A stretch of DNA of 64,000 nucleotides from JAFGQU01 sp964483625 (lineage in GTDB: Bacteria > Omnitrophota > Gorgyraeia > Duberdicusellales > 4484-171), in the NCBI GenBank assembly GCA_964483625.1, contig CAZABB010000006.1:1-64000 (forward strand), given 5' to 3'. The position numbers and the translations under genes are program-made. Below the pieces are notes generated by a model, which did no database searches, was not told where the DNA came from, and saw nothing but the letters and a program-made list of their open reading frames with translations. Positions 24,589 to 31,839 of the stretch are shown piece by piece (position 1 is the stretch's first letter; each line of letters starts with the position of its first letter).

Positions 24589-24808
24589 CTTGAATCCTCC
24601 TCAGAGGTTTAAGATTAGAAAATCCGCCTTTTGGATTTTCTTTATCTGAGCCACCTTTTTGAAGAATTGCCTGCAAGTAGTTGGCGTGAACAAAGTCTGT
24701 CCTTATGGTCTCTATGATGAGCCAGCTTCCGTCTTTGCTTGCCCGAATCTTCTTTCTGAAGACAGGCTGCTTCTCCTCGAATTCCTGCTTCTGTTTTTCT
24801 TTTGCCAT
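24569..24808 (-). CDS. Hypothetical small protein
   Basis: A 79-residue protein starting MAKEKQKQEFEEKQ, with a strand-rich centre (GSWLIIETIRTDFVHANYL). A GTGGAGGAATAA ribosome site precedes the ATG. No family recognised. Confidence 0.5.
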   Translation of the reverse strand: MAKEKQKQEFEEKQPVFRKKIRASKDGSWLIIETIRTDFVHANYLQAILQKGGSDKENPKGGFSNLKPLRRIQDDAGLA

Positions 24809-24881
24809 TTTATTCCTCCACTATCACCCTTACTCAGACGTAGTGATGGACACCCTTAAATGGCTTTCACCCGATATTTAC

Positions 24882-25043
24882 TTACGGGAAAAGTAAATGT
24901 CTGTGGCTTTTTGGAACACTGCAAACAATGATTATCTTTTTCTCGCCCTCAAGAAAGAGAATTTTGTCTTTATCTGCCAGCCTCAGAGTCCTTTTTACTT
25001 CTGGGATGGTTGTTTTATACGTGATTGTTTCCGGTTTATCCAT
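24882..25043 (-). CDS. AbrB-like swapped-hairpin protein
   Basis: A 53-residue frame reading MDKPETITYKTTIPEVKRTL, then LRLADKDKILFLEGEKKIIIV. The pattern of a strand, T-x-P, a basic helix L-x-L, D-K-I-x-F and a final strand is that of AbrB/SpoVT DNA-binding domains, typical of antitoxins and archaeal regulators. A palindromic TATA box (25076-25085) is shared with the divergent winged-helix gene. Frame and length make it a credible gene despite its size. Confidence 0.62.
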   Translation of the reverse strand: MDKPETITYKTTIPEVKRTLRLADKDKILFLEGEKKIIIVCSVPKSHRHLLFP

Positions 25044-25075
25044 TCTTAAAGCTCTGTTATTGTTCTGTTATTTAC

Positions 25076-25085
25076 TTTATATAAA
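25076..25085. promoter_or_regulatory. Palindromic TATA box between divergent regulators
   Basis: TTTATATAAA reads the same on both strands. It is 23 bases before the plus ATG at 25109 and 32 bases before the minus ATG at 25043. Neither gene has a ribosome site. Confidence 0.65.
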
Positions 25086-25108
25086 TGTTTTCATTAAATC
25101 AGCTAATC

Positions 25109-25360
25109 ATGGACGCTGACGAATTGCTCGGTTACGTGCTTTCAAGCAAGAGAAGGAAGCAGGTTTTAAAAGAGCTGCGGAAGGGCCCGAAGAGGCCGAT
25201 GGAGCTGTGCAAAAAGCTGAAGCTCGACACAGGCAACACGGCGAGACTTCTCTTCCAGCTCGAAAAGAACGGGCTCATTAAGTGCATCACGCCCGACAAG
25301 AAAAGCTGGCGGGTCTACAAGATAACAGACACGGGAGAAAAGATACTGAAGAGTCTGTGA
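25109..25360 (+). CDS. Winged-helix (ArsR/MarR-like) regulator
   Basis: An 83-residue protein: MDADELLGYVLSSKRRKQVL, a recognition region MELCKKLKLDTGNTARLLFQL, then NGLIKCITPDKKSWRVYKITDTGEKIL as wing. This S-x-x-R-x-x-x-L-x-x-L form is common in archaeal winged-helix proteins. I start at 25109, 23 bases after the TATA box, because the in-frame ATG at 25085 overlaps the box itself. Confidence 0.75.
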   Translation: MDADELLGYVLSSKRRKQVLKELRKGPKRPMELCKKLKLDTGNTARLLFQLEKNGLIKCITPDKKSWRVYKITDTGEKILKSL

Positions 25361-25400
25361 TCCTTGCAGGAAATTCTTGATTAGAAAAGATGAGGGGGCA

Positions 25401-25601
25401 TTACTGCCGCCCTCTCTGGAATTGACAGCCTTCGCATCTTGAAGGGTCTTTGCATGCCTGGCAGACCTTTGTTGCGTCTATGTGCTTCGTTAGTTCTGCA
25501 AAGCACCACTCCATCGCATAAGTCATTGGTTTGCCGAGCATCCACGCAATCCTTCTCAGTGTTGAGCTGTCGTCGTTGCTTAGTTCGGGTGTGTAGGCCA
25601 T
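25401..25601 (-). CDS. Small protein with a C-terminal cysteine cluster
   Basis: A 66-residue protein from MAYTPELSNDDSSTL. The ATG at 25601 follows AAGGAG at good distance, so I prefer it to the start at 25673. The C-terminus CQACKDPSRCEGCQF has four Cys and probably binds zinc. It overlaps the end of the next small gene by 22 bases and forms an operon with it. Related small proteins are common in mobile elements. Function unknown. Confidence 0.6.
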   Translation of the reverse strand: MAYTPELSNDDSSTLRRIAWMLGKPMTYAMEWCFAELTKHIDATKVCQACKDPSRCEGCQFQRGRQ

Positions 25602-25753
25602 TGCTTCTCCTTTCTCATTTGTGACAGAAGGCGTTTTCCTTTCCTGCTGTCGAAGGCCACGAATTCGAGACACTTGTCGGGAATTGCTTTTCTGAATTCC
25701 CTGAGCCTGTCATCGACGGTGTAGCCTCTGAACGTCGGTAGCTGTATAGCCAT
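25580..25753 (-). CDS. Small conserved-type protein
   Basis: A 57-residue frame: MAIQLPTFRGYTVDDRLREF, then KAIPDKCLEFVAFDSRKGKRLL. The phrase TFRGYTVDDRLREFRK with a later FDSxxGxxLL is one I recall from small uncharacterised proteins of bacterial and mobile-element origin. A GGGGGT site precedes the ATG. It is first in a two-gene unit with the Cys-cluster protein. Confidence 0.6.
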   Translation of the reverse strand: MAIQLPTFRGYTVDDRLREFRKAIPDKCLEFVAFDSRKGKRLLSQMRKEKQWPTHPN

Positions 25754-25965
25754 CGTTTACCCCCTTTCTGTTATGTGAGTATAAGACGGGCAGTTTTTTC
25801 CGTCATGCCCTGGACGTTTCCCCTTACCCCTGATAGTGGTAGTAGTGGTGGTGTTTTTGGCTTTTCCCCGCTGTTGTCCTCAATCCTTTAACAGAATGAG
25901 TTAGATAGGTTTTTCACCTTCATAGGGGCCGGTTTAAAGGTTGTCCGGCAACTTCTCTGTGTGTT

Positions 25966-26292
25966 TTACCAGCATTGTGCTTCGGCAATGAGAGATACGT
26001 CTTTGGCTGGCTTTGGCTCCCAGTATAGGTCTCTGTCGACCTCAAGAAACTTGACCCGCAGGTCTGAAAGTTCTTTGAGGCTGAAGTTTCCCCATTCGGC
26101 CATTTCGAGGTCGCCGTTGAGCACAGCAAACCCGAAGAATATCTCGTCTTCGAGGCAATACTCGCAGGCATACCAGTCGCATCCGCCGATGAAAAAGTGC
26201 ATATAGATCACTTTCTCCTTCAGGGGAGTGCTTTCGCCTGAATACATTCGCGGGAGCTTTGCAAGTTCTTCCGCTGTGGGCTTATTCCACAT
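25966..26292 (-). CDS. DUF2958 domain protein
   Basis: A 108-residue protein starting MWNKPTAEELAKLPRMYSGE, with VIYMHFFIGGCDWYACEYC, AEWGNFSLKEL and a VDRDLYWEPKPA ending, the pattern of DUF2958. That family occurs mainly on plasmids, phages and integrated elements, and its role is unknown. A GAAAGGAGAA ribosome site precedes the ATG. The gap 25754-25965 holds no gene I can support. Confidence 0.85.
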   Translation of the reverse strand: MWNKPTAEELAKLPRMYSGESTPLKEKVIYMHFFIGGCDWYACEYCLEDEIFFGFAVLNGDLEMAEWGNFSLKELSDLRVKFLEVDRDLYWEPKPAKDVSLIAEAQCW

Positions 26293-26396
26293 AGGTTTTC
26301 TCCTTTCTCCGGGACACTTACCCAGATTTCTCCGTCAAGGTCTACCCAGTCCAGCACTTCCTCAGTGCCATTCATCTGGTCTTTGCGAATCCACAC
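26220..26396 (-). CDS. Small hypothetical protein (GTG start)
   Basis: A 58-residue frame (MWIRKDQMNGTEEVLDWVDL...) with a near-perfect AAAGGAGGTG ribosome site four bases before the GTG. It overlaps the DUF2958 start in another frame. The first about 35 residues look protein-like; the rest runs over the DUF2958 gene. A short regulatory peptide or a leader is possible. The gap 26397-26594 shows no other gene. Confidence 0.4.
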   Translation of the reverse strand: MWIRKDQMNGTEEVLDWVDLDGEIWVSVPEKGENLCGISPQRKNLQSSRECIQAKALP

Positions 26397-26594
26397 AATT
26401 CACCTCCTTTCGTAGCTTTGCGTTTCTGCACAAAATTGTTTTGATTAAGGAGTGAATACGGGTGAGGTAGAAAAAGATTTCACTCAAGAATTACTCATGG
26501 AAAGAGAATGATTGAAGAGGTTTGCACTCAGGAAGCACTTTTTGTTTAAGAGTATTCGTAGTCTGGGATATCTTTCTGAGGAGAAAATGAGGGA

Positions 26595-27068
26595 TTAATT
26601 TTTTGTCGGAATTAGTTTTTGAGAAATGGTTTTGATTGAGCATTGCTTGTTCTTGTTGTCCCAAATAGCGCAGAATTCTTTTATGCATGGGGCGTGTTGC
26701 CAGACGTATGTTCCTCCGCCGTAACCGCCGATATGAGTTTCTTGGCCTATTGATATTTGTGTGAATGGACACATTTCGCCTTTTAGGTATGTGGGGGCGA
26801 GTTCTTCCTGACTGAGGGTTTTGTCTTCTCTGTGTTTTTCTTCTTCTTTGAGTATTGCCAGAATGGAGTTTTTGTTTTCTTTACAGAATTCGTCCATGCT
26901 TTTTTTGCCATCCTTTGGCAGGGTGAAGGACTTTCCGTTAATGAAGCGAAATATATATTTGCCTTTTTTGTATTGTAGGGTGTGATGAAGCAGTCCACAT
27001 TTTGTGCATATTCCTGTTAGTGGGATTGTTTTTTCCCCGCAGAGTATACAGGGTTTTCCTATATTCAT
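26595..27068 (-). CDS. Zinc-finger hypothetical protein
   Basis: A 157-residue protein with an N-terminal zinc knuckle, CILCGEKTIPLTGICTKCGL (CxxC...CxxC), and a second Cys/His set near the C-terminus (GEMCPFTQ, HAPCIKEFC). A GAGGG site precedes the ATG. The family is not recognised. Several other zinc-ribbon proteins occur in this element. Confidence 0.6.
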   Translation of the reverse strand: MNIGKPCILCGEKTIPLTGICTKCGLLHHTLQYKKGKYIFRFINGKSFTLPKDGKKSMDEFCKENKNSILAILKEEEKHREDKTLSQEELAPTYLKGEMCPFTQISIGQETHIGGYGGGTYVWQHAPCIKEFCAIWDNKNKQCSIKTISQKLIPTKN

Positions 27069-27166
27069 TTTTTCCCTCAGGTCATTTTAGGCTTTTTGCA
27101 TGGTTGCGTTTTTAAAATATAAATAACTATCGTTATTTATGGGTATCCCCACAGTTTTAAGAATGT

Positions 27167-27520
27167 TCATGAAGCTTTGAAGTATATCGTCGGGCAGAGG
27201 TATTTTGTTCCTTGCTGGTTGTTTCTGTGATTGTATTTTTCTTTCCTGAGCAGGATTATGGGTGCTCGTATCAGAATTTGGGGTTTTCCGTCCTTGTCAT
27301 CTTTTTCTGCTTTCTTCGCTCCCCATAGTCTTATCGCTGTGCTTGTTGTCGAAAGAGTGCTTTGCCTTATGTCTTTTGCGAGCCTGCTTATCGGTGTCCA
27401 TTGGACATATTTCGGGAGTGCCTTGATTATCTTTATCGCTCTTGCTTCCTCTGAGCGTTCAAGGTGGAAGAAGCTTTCTTCATTGTGGAAGCTTACGAGC
27501 CTCAGTTTTTCTCTTGCCAT
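27167..27520 (-). CDS. Hypothetical protein, possibly winged helix
   Basis: A 117-residue basic protein. The middle part (VQWTPISRLAKDIRQSTLST followed by TSTAIRLWG) could be a helix-turn-helix. It overlaps the end of the HerA-like ATPase by 19 bases and so belongs to that operon. Function unknown. Confidence 0.5.
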   Translation of the reverse strand: MAREKLRLVSFHNEESFFHLERSEEARAIKIIKALPKYVQWTPISRLAKDIRQSTLSTTSTAIRLWGAKKAEKDDKDGKPQILIRAPIILLRKEKYNHRNNQQGTKYLCPTIYFKAS

Positions 27521-28902
27521 TTTCCTGCTATCTCTTTGAGTTCTTCATCGCTGACTTTTCTTATCGGGAGCGGTTGCGGTGTCCTTATTAGGCAGTTCTT
27601 GGCTCTGCCTTTCACTTTTGCAACTGCCTGGGCGACCCATATGTAGTCGAGGTATCTTGTCTCGTGGGGTTTGAGGAACAGGGCGTTTGATACTGTCGAG
27701 ATGTCCTTGTAGGTGTTGTTTGTGAAATGGATTTGGGTCTTGCACTGGTAAGCGTAATTGGGAACAGAGCTTGGCTCCTGCAAAATCGAGCATAGCCCGA
27801 GGCCCATCTTGCGTCCCTCACGGTAAAGATTCTGAAGGATTTCCCCAGCTATCTGTTGTTCGTGCTGGCTTGAGGGGAAGAGGTGCTGGGCTTCCTCGCA
27901 TATCAGGAAGAGCCGGAGCTTTTCGGACTCTCCTCTGCTGAGCATTTCGAGAAGAATATGCAGGAACAAGGCTTCCTGGAAGAGTATCCTCAGGCTGTTG
28001 GGGAGTTCTATGTCCATTTCGAGAATGGTTATTCCCGGCCTTTTCAGCATTTCTGAGACGTCCATCGGGTTTCGTGAGCCGAACAGCTCTTTGGTATTTG
28101 AGCGGAGAAGGCTGTTAAGCACTCGAAGGGCCGAGTCCTTCCAGAGAGCAGACCTGCCCCGCAGGAATTGCCTGTCCACACGCTTCTTGATGTCCTCGAT
28201 GTTCGGGAGCAGACGGAGCTTTCCCTCCTCGTAGCCGTCGAGAAGGTTTTCCGCCTCGTTCAGAATGAGGCTTCCTGATCCCTGGCCTGACAGTAGGGAT
28301 TTGGCGAGAGGTTTTTCCGCTATTATCTCAATCCAGCTCCTTCTCGATATCCCTTTCGGGCCCGAGAAGAAAAGGTTGTATCTGAACGGAGAGATGTCCC
28401 TGCCGATAGTGAAGACCCGCACTTCAAAAGGATATTTCTCAGGTGGTAGCGAGAGCAATGATTTCCACTGGCGGTTCCAGTCCACAATCCAGACAGGAAT
28501 GCCCTTCTTTGCCATCTGGACAGCGATATTGAAAGAAAGAAGCGTTTTTCCTGTTCCTGTAAGCCCCGAAACCATGATGTGCTGCATGGCATCCTCAAGA
28601 GAAATCCGTAGCGGATAAAGCTCTCTGTCCGTTCCGTCGGAATTCTTCCCGTAACAGACCGTTCCGAGTGTTATATCTCCCTGTCCGCACTCCCGCTCTG
28701 TCGAAGGGGGGAGCATCACTTGGTCATTGAGTAGCCTGTCCTTGAGGAGCTTGTTTGCCGATAGCCTGAGAATCTTATCAAGCCTTTCTTTCCGCTCATC
28801 ATCGCCTATTGCGTGTATCAGCTTCAGTTTTTCAGCTTTATCCGAGCCCCACTCAGTCTCGAGCTTCAGAATCAATTCATTTGTGCTTTCTGCTGTGTCC
28901 AT
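27502..28902 (-). CDS. HerA/DUF87-type ATPase
   Basis: A 466-residue P-loop protein. N-terminal strands contain DGTRELYPLRI-type residues, Walker A is SGLTGTGKTLLSF (about 110-118), followed by WIVDWNRQWKS. Walker B is LFLICEEAQHLF (about 332) and the C-terminal part has a QEPSSVPNYAYQC-type sensor. This is the FtsK/HerA fold, with DUF87 features common in archaea, used in DNA translocation and in some transfer and defence systems. The ATG at 28902 directly follows the partner gene's stop. A VirB4-type secretion ATPase is the alternative, but no other transfer gene is present. Confidence 0.82.
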   Translation of the reverse strand: MDTAESTNELILKLETEWGSDKAEKLKLIHAIGDDERKERLDKILRLSANKLLKDRLLNDQVMLPPSTERECGQGDITLGTVCYGKNSDGTDRELYPLRISLEDAMQHIMVSGLTGTGKTLLSFNIAVQMAKKGIPVWIVDWNRQWKSLLSLPPEKYPFEVRVFTIGRDISPFRYNLFFSGPKGISRRSWIEIIAEKPLAKSLLSGQGSGSLILNEAENLLDGYEEGKLRLLPNIEDIKKRVDRQFLRGRSALWKDSALRVLNSLLRSNTKELFGSRNPMDVSEMLKRPGITILEMDIELPNSLRILFQEALFLHILLEMLSRGESEKLRLFLICEEAQHLFPSSQHEQQIAGEILQNLYREGRKMGLGLCSILQEPSSVPNYAYQCKTQIHFTNNTYKDISTVSNALFLKPHETRYLDYIWVAQAVAKVKGRAKNCLIRTPQPLPIRKVSDEELKEIAGKWQEKN

Positions 28903-28904
28903 TT

Positions 28905-29369
28905 TTAACCCAGAATCTTCCTGTCCTGTTTTAGTTCCTGTCTTTTGTGCCACTCGTTTATGAAGTAGGTGATGGGTTCGTTGAGGTCTTTCCATGTTTC
29001 ATGCCTGTTTTCGAGCATCCGCATTTCCAGGCTGTTCTTTTCTTTTTCGAGCATGGATTTCCTTCTCTCGATGTTCATGTTGTAGCCTGTCCTGAAGCCT
29101 GAAAGCTCGCCGATCTGTCCAGATAGCTCGTTCCATTTTGATTCAAGAGCATAGGAAGAAGCCCGATAAAGTTTAAGCCTGTAAGCCACGGAAAGGGCGG
29201 TATTCACGACCTTATCGAGAAGCTTGCCGGAGTCCTGTTCAAGGATTTCCTCGATAGAAAAGCCTGAAGCAGGGCTTCTTTCGGGCTTGCAGGGCTTGCC
29301 AGATGAATAGAGATACTGCTGGAAGAACGGCGTGTAATAAGCAACTGGTTTATAGTTATTGAAGTTCAT
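28905..29369 (-). CDS. HerA-operon partner, helical protein
   Basis: A 154-residue protein ending two bases before the HerA-like ATG. The N-terminus is aromatic-rich (YKPVAYYTPFFQQYLY); the rest is a long coiled coil (NIERRKSMLEKEKNSLEMR). Tight coupling suggests it works with the ATPase, perhaps as a loader or a nuclease-like partner, though no NurA motif is visible. Confidence 0.55.
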   Translation of the reverse strand: MNFNNYKPVAYYTPFFQQYLYSSGKPCKPERSPASGFSIEEILEQDSGKLLDKVVNTALSVAYRLKLYRASSYALESKWNELSGQIGELSGFRTGYNMNIERRKSMLEKEKNSLEMRMLENRHETWKDLNEPITYFINEWHKRQELKQDRKILG

Positions 29370-29443
29370 AGTAATTGATTAGTGAGGACAAGATTGTTTT
29401 TAGATTTATCACCCAAAGATTATGTTTAGTTAGAGTAGCTTTT

Positions 29444-29482
29444 CCGTTTCGGCCAGAGCTTGCGCTCTTTTCCCCGAAACGG
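29444..29482. repeat. Nested hairpin CCGTTTCGG/CCGAAACGG
   Basis: CCGTTTCGG (29444-29452) pairs with CCGAAACGG (29474-29482), enclosing AGAGC/GCTCT (29455-29459, 29464-29468). It lies about 75 bases upstream of the HerA-partner start on the minus strand. The gap 29370-29791 holds this hairpin and the leader RNA below but no gene. Confidence 0.55.
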
Positions 29483-29645
29483 ACTGGAAACGGAGGCAGT
29501 GCAAAAATATCCCCTTGGGGCCTGTCGGCATGAGGCATCAAGGTCATTTTCGCTCTTTTTTTCTCTGCTGGATACTTTCTGAACGGATTTTGTCGTGAAA
29601 TTTTAAGAATTTTTGAATTTTTTTTGATTTTGTCATATAATGCCC

Positions 29646-29674
29646 TTGACACTGACAAAATGATATGGTATATT
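29646..29674 (+). promoter_or_regulatory. Sigma70-type promoter
   Basis: TTGACA (29646-29651), a 17-base spacer and TATATT (29669-29674): a near-consensus bacterial promoter. It is the clearest one inside the element. Confidence 0.75.
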
Positions 29675-29680
29675 TACTTT

Positions 29681-29768
29681 GAAAACGCTTTCCGGGCACT
29701 GACCACGGACTCGCTTAATGCGAGGCAGCTTTGTAAAGCTACTGTTCCTAAAGGACAGTGGCTTTTTT
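29681..29768 (+). ncRNA. Structured leader or small RNA with intrinsic terminator
   Basis: After the promoter, about 90 bases contain the hairpins CTCGC-TTAAT-GCGAG (29710-29724) and AGCTT-TGTA-AAGCT (29727-29740), then ACTGTTCC-TAAA-GGACAGT (one bulge) followed by GGCTTTTTT. This ends 23 bases before the zinc-finger gene. It may be a transcription attenuator for that gene or an independent small RNA. Confidence 0.6.
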
Positions 29769-29791
29769 GCTATATGGGAAGAGAATGACGA

Positions 29792-30538
29792 GTGAAAATT
29801 CCTAAGAACAGGAAAATGATTAGTGTAGAGATTTTTGGGGGGGAGACTATTCTTGTCCCTGAGTATGATAATGTTCTTTTACCGGATGGCAGAAAACTGC
29901 GACTTTCAAAGATTACTCCATTTAACCAGCTTCTTTATCTTTGGAAGGATAAAAAGGGTAACCTTTTCATTCATAAAGCAGGCAGTTATGAAGAGGCATT
30001 GTATATTTCAGGCGAATCCCGCAGGTGCTTGTTTTGTAATAGTTCCGGATGCGTTCATCAGGGAATTGCGGCCTTTGGCTCTCGAGATATTTCGCCTTTA
30101 TTCGGAAGCGGAGCTTATGAGACTGATGAAAGCCGTTATGTAACGATAGATATCTGGGATAAATATTTGATTTCTGCGCACCGCTGCCAAAGGTATGAAA
30201 AACATTTTATTTCGGTTTTTGAAGTCCGCTCGTTGCTTGAAGGATTAACGGAATGTCCTGCGTGCGGTTCAAAATATGGATTTGAGAATGTTCGCTTGGA
30301 AGAACATCGTGAAGAAATACAGACGGATTTCCTTCTTTTCATCAAGCATGGATGTTATATGAGTGAAGATTTCCGTAGTAAGCATTATTCGGGACAAAAT
30401 CTCGACGAGATGCTCGATTGGATGCTTAATGGCTATCAGTGCAAAAATTGTAAATGGAAATTCGACAGGTCGTTTCAGACCAAATGGAAACCGATAGAAA
30501 AAGGGGGGAATTCGGGACATATGCAGGAGATATTTTGA
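29792..30538 (+). CDS. Zinc-knuckle protein behind a terminated leader
   Basis: A 248-residue protein starting at GTG 29792. Three cysteine pairs are visible: RRCLFCNSSGCVHQG, ECPACGSKYGF and YQCKNCKWKFD, so at least two zinc sites are likely. The N-terminal part is beta-rich (VEIFGGETILVPEYDNVLL). I do not recognise the family. It is enclosed by two structured, terminated RNA segments (29681-29768 and 30576-30661), which is unusual. Confidence 0.6.
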   Translation: MKIPKNRKMISVEIFGGETILVPEYDNVLLPDGRKLRLSKITPFNQLLYLWKDKKGNLFIHKAGSYEEALYISGESRRCLFCNSSGCVHQGIAAFGSRDISPLFGSGAYETDESRYVTIDIWDKYLISAHRCQRYEKHFISVFEVRSLLEGLTECPACGSKYGFENVRLEEHREEIQTDFLLFIKHGCYMSEDFRSKHYSGQNLDEMLDWMLNGYQCKNCKWKFDRSFQTKWKPIEKGGNSGHMQEIF

Positions 30539-30575
30539 TGATATCGAGTAAAAAATCTTATTAGCTTAGATTTTA

Positions 30576-30661
30576 GGTAGCACGCACTACCAGCGATAAT
30601 TTTATCGCGCCTTAACCAAGGGCTATTCTCAGCAGAAATGCTGGGGGTAGCCCTTTTTTTT
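30576..30661 (+). ncRNA. Second structured RNA segment with a GNRA-capped terminator
   Basis: GGTAG-CACGCA-CTACC (30576-30591), GCGAT/ATCGC (30593-30608), then a 15-pair stem (30620-30634 with 30639-30653, several G-U pairs) capped by GAAA and followed by eight T. The next gene starts 28 bases later. The order of two small hairpins and a terminator is the same as at 29681-29768. Confidence 0.6.
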
Positions 30662-30689
30662 GTTTATACCCATTAACCAAAGGAGAGCC

Positions 30690-31352
30690 ATGAAAAGATT
30701 ATCAATATTATTATTTCTTATCTTTCTCTCAGGGTGCGCTTCCATCACGCCCTATCTTAACCAGCCACAGGAGCTTCATGAGGGCGAGGCGGTAATCCTT
30801 TCCCGCCTGCTTGATTCAGCATCCCCGCTCGAGAATTTCGAGGCCGTGAGAGAGATTGCGTTCAGGAACAATCCTGACATGAATGTTCTTGCACTCGAGA
30901 TAATTTCTTATCACAAGGGGCTCGGCCTGCTTCGGAATTTCCCCCTGTCCTCCGGCTCAAAAATATACTTCGGTGATTATGCAGGTTCGGCGATGAGTGT
31001 CTGCACTTATGTTTCAGACCTGATCAGGAAGATAAATCCCGAGAGCGACCCGAACATGAAAGTGATGATTGCGAGATTCGAGAGGCTGAGGCTTGAGATT
31101 TCCCAGGGGATATCGGATGAGCTTTCTCTTCTCGAAGACCTGAACGAAGAGGTCAGGGTGCTCAAGTCCCTGCATAAAGACAAGTCCATCGAGGAAAAGA
31201 TAAACAGGTTCTTTGAAAAGAAAGGCTTCAGCATAGCTTCGGATGGTGAGAAGCAGGAAGACAAAAATGAGGAGCTTCTGAAGAAAAAGCTCGCTGAAAG
31301 GGAAAAGGTAGTCCGCCGGATTTACGAACTCTGCGGGCTCGTTAAAAAATAA
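30690..31352 (+). CDS. Lipoprotein, first gene of the E2-like/AAA operon
   Basis: A 220-residue protein with a type II signal peptide, MKRLSILLFLIFLSGCASI, lipobox LSGC with Cys at about residue 16. The mature part is helical with a long C-terminal coiled coil. An AAAGGAGAG ribosome site fixes the ATG at 30690. Membrane attachment fits the membrane-anchored ATPase and hydrolase encoded downstream. No family recognised. Confidence 0.75.
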   Translation: MKRLSILLFLIFLSGCASITPYLNQPQELHEGEAVILSRLLDSASPLENFEAVREIAFRNNPDMNVLALEIISYHKGLGLLRNFPLSSGSKIYFGDYAGSAMSVCTYVSDLIRKINPESDPNMKVMIARFERLRLEISQGISDELSLLEDLNEEVRVLKSLHKDKSIEEKINRFFEKKGFSIASDGEKQEDKNEELLKKKLAEREKVVRRIYELCGLVKK

Positions 31353-31389
31353 TTCTAAAAATCAACCATTCAGGGAGGTGTGAACAGAA

Positions 31390-31833
31390 ATGAAAAGTAA
31401 CTGGAAGAAAAACAATTTTTCTCAAAGAGACATGTGTCTTGAACTGCTTGCCGGCAAATTCGGGCTTCCTCTCGAGGAAGATTCGTTCTGGACAAGACGC
31501 CCCCGTTTCGTTTATGCCGAAAGCGAGCTGATGAACTCAAAGACCGAAGCGGTGCTCACCCACAGAAACGGCAGGCTGGTATGGACGGAGAAAATTCAGA
31601 CTGACAACGGCGAGACCTTCGAGATTTTGATAGAGACAAACAGGAATCATCCTTACTCTGTCCCGAGAGTTTTCATCACACCGAAGCTTTCGCTGAACGG
31701 CAGGGGACGTCCCGACGGAAGTGTGGGGCTCTGTTCCTGCGATGAATACGTCGAGAAGATGTCGGTGTATGACCTCAGGCAGAAGGCCGTTGATTTCCTC
31801 AACGAGCATTTGGCAAATCAATACGGGAGGTAA
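31390..31833 (+). CDS. Ubiquitin-E2/RWD-like protein
   Basis: A 147-residue protein whose second half follows the E2 (UBC) fold order: beta hairpin VWTEKIQTDNGETFEILIET, then the HPYSVPRVFITP element (87-98) that matches the YPxxPP turn, then RPDGSVGLCSC (107-117) at the place of the GxxCL active-site Cys, and C-terminal helices. Cys115 and Cys117 are candidate thioester residues. The usual HPN asparagine is not evident, so an inactive RWD-like variant is possible. No E1, ubiquitin-like or JAB gene is found nearby. A GGGAGGTG site precedes the ATG. Confidence 0.55.
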   Translation: MKSNWKKNNFSQRDMCLELLAGKFGLPLEEDSFWTRRPRFVYAESELMNSKTEAVLTHRNGRLVWTEKIQTDNGETFEILIETNRNHPYSVPRVFITPKLSLNGRGRPDGSVGLCSCDEYVEKMSVYDLRQKAVDFLNEHLANQYGR

Positions 31834-31839
31834 TCAAAA

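Noticed and set aside
24928..25119. Plus-strand 63-codon hydrophobic frame
   Set aside because: It lies opposite the AbrB-like gene and runs over the palindromic TATA box. Hydrophobicity comes from the antisense of a charged protein.
26491..26772. 93-codon basic frame on the minus strand
   Set aside because: It is another frame of the zinc-finger gene and the gap after it, with no start signal.
29681..29768. A tRNA or tmRNA-like gene in the folded segment
   Set aside because: There is no acceptor stem closing the hairpins, no T-loop GTTCRA and no CCA. The last hairpin with its T-run is an intrinsic terminator.
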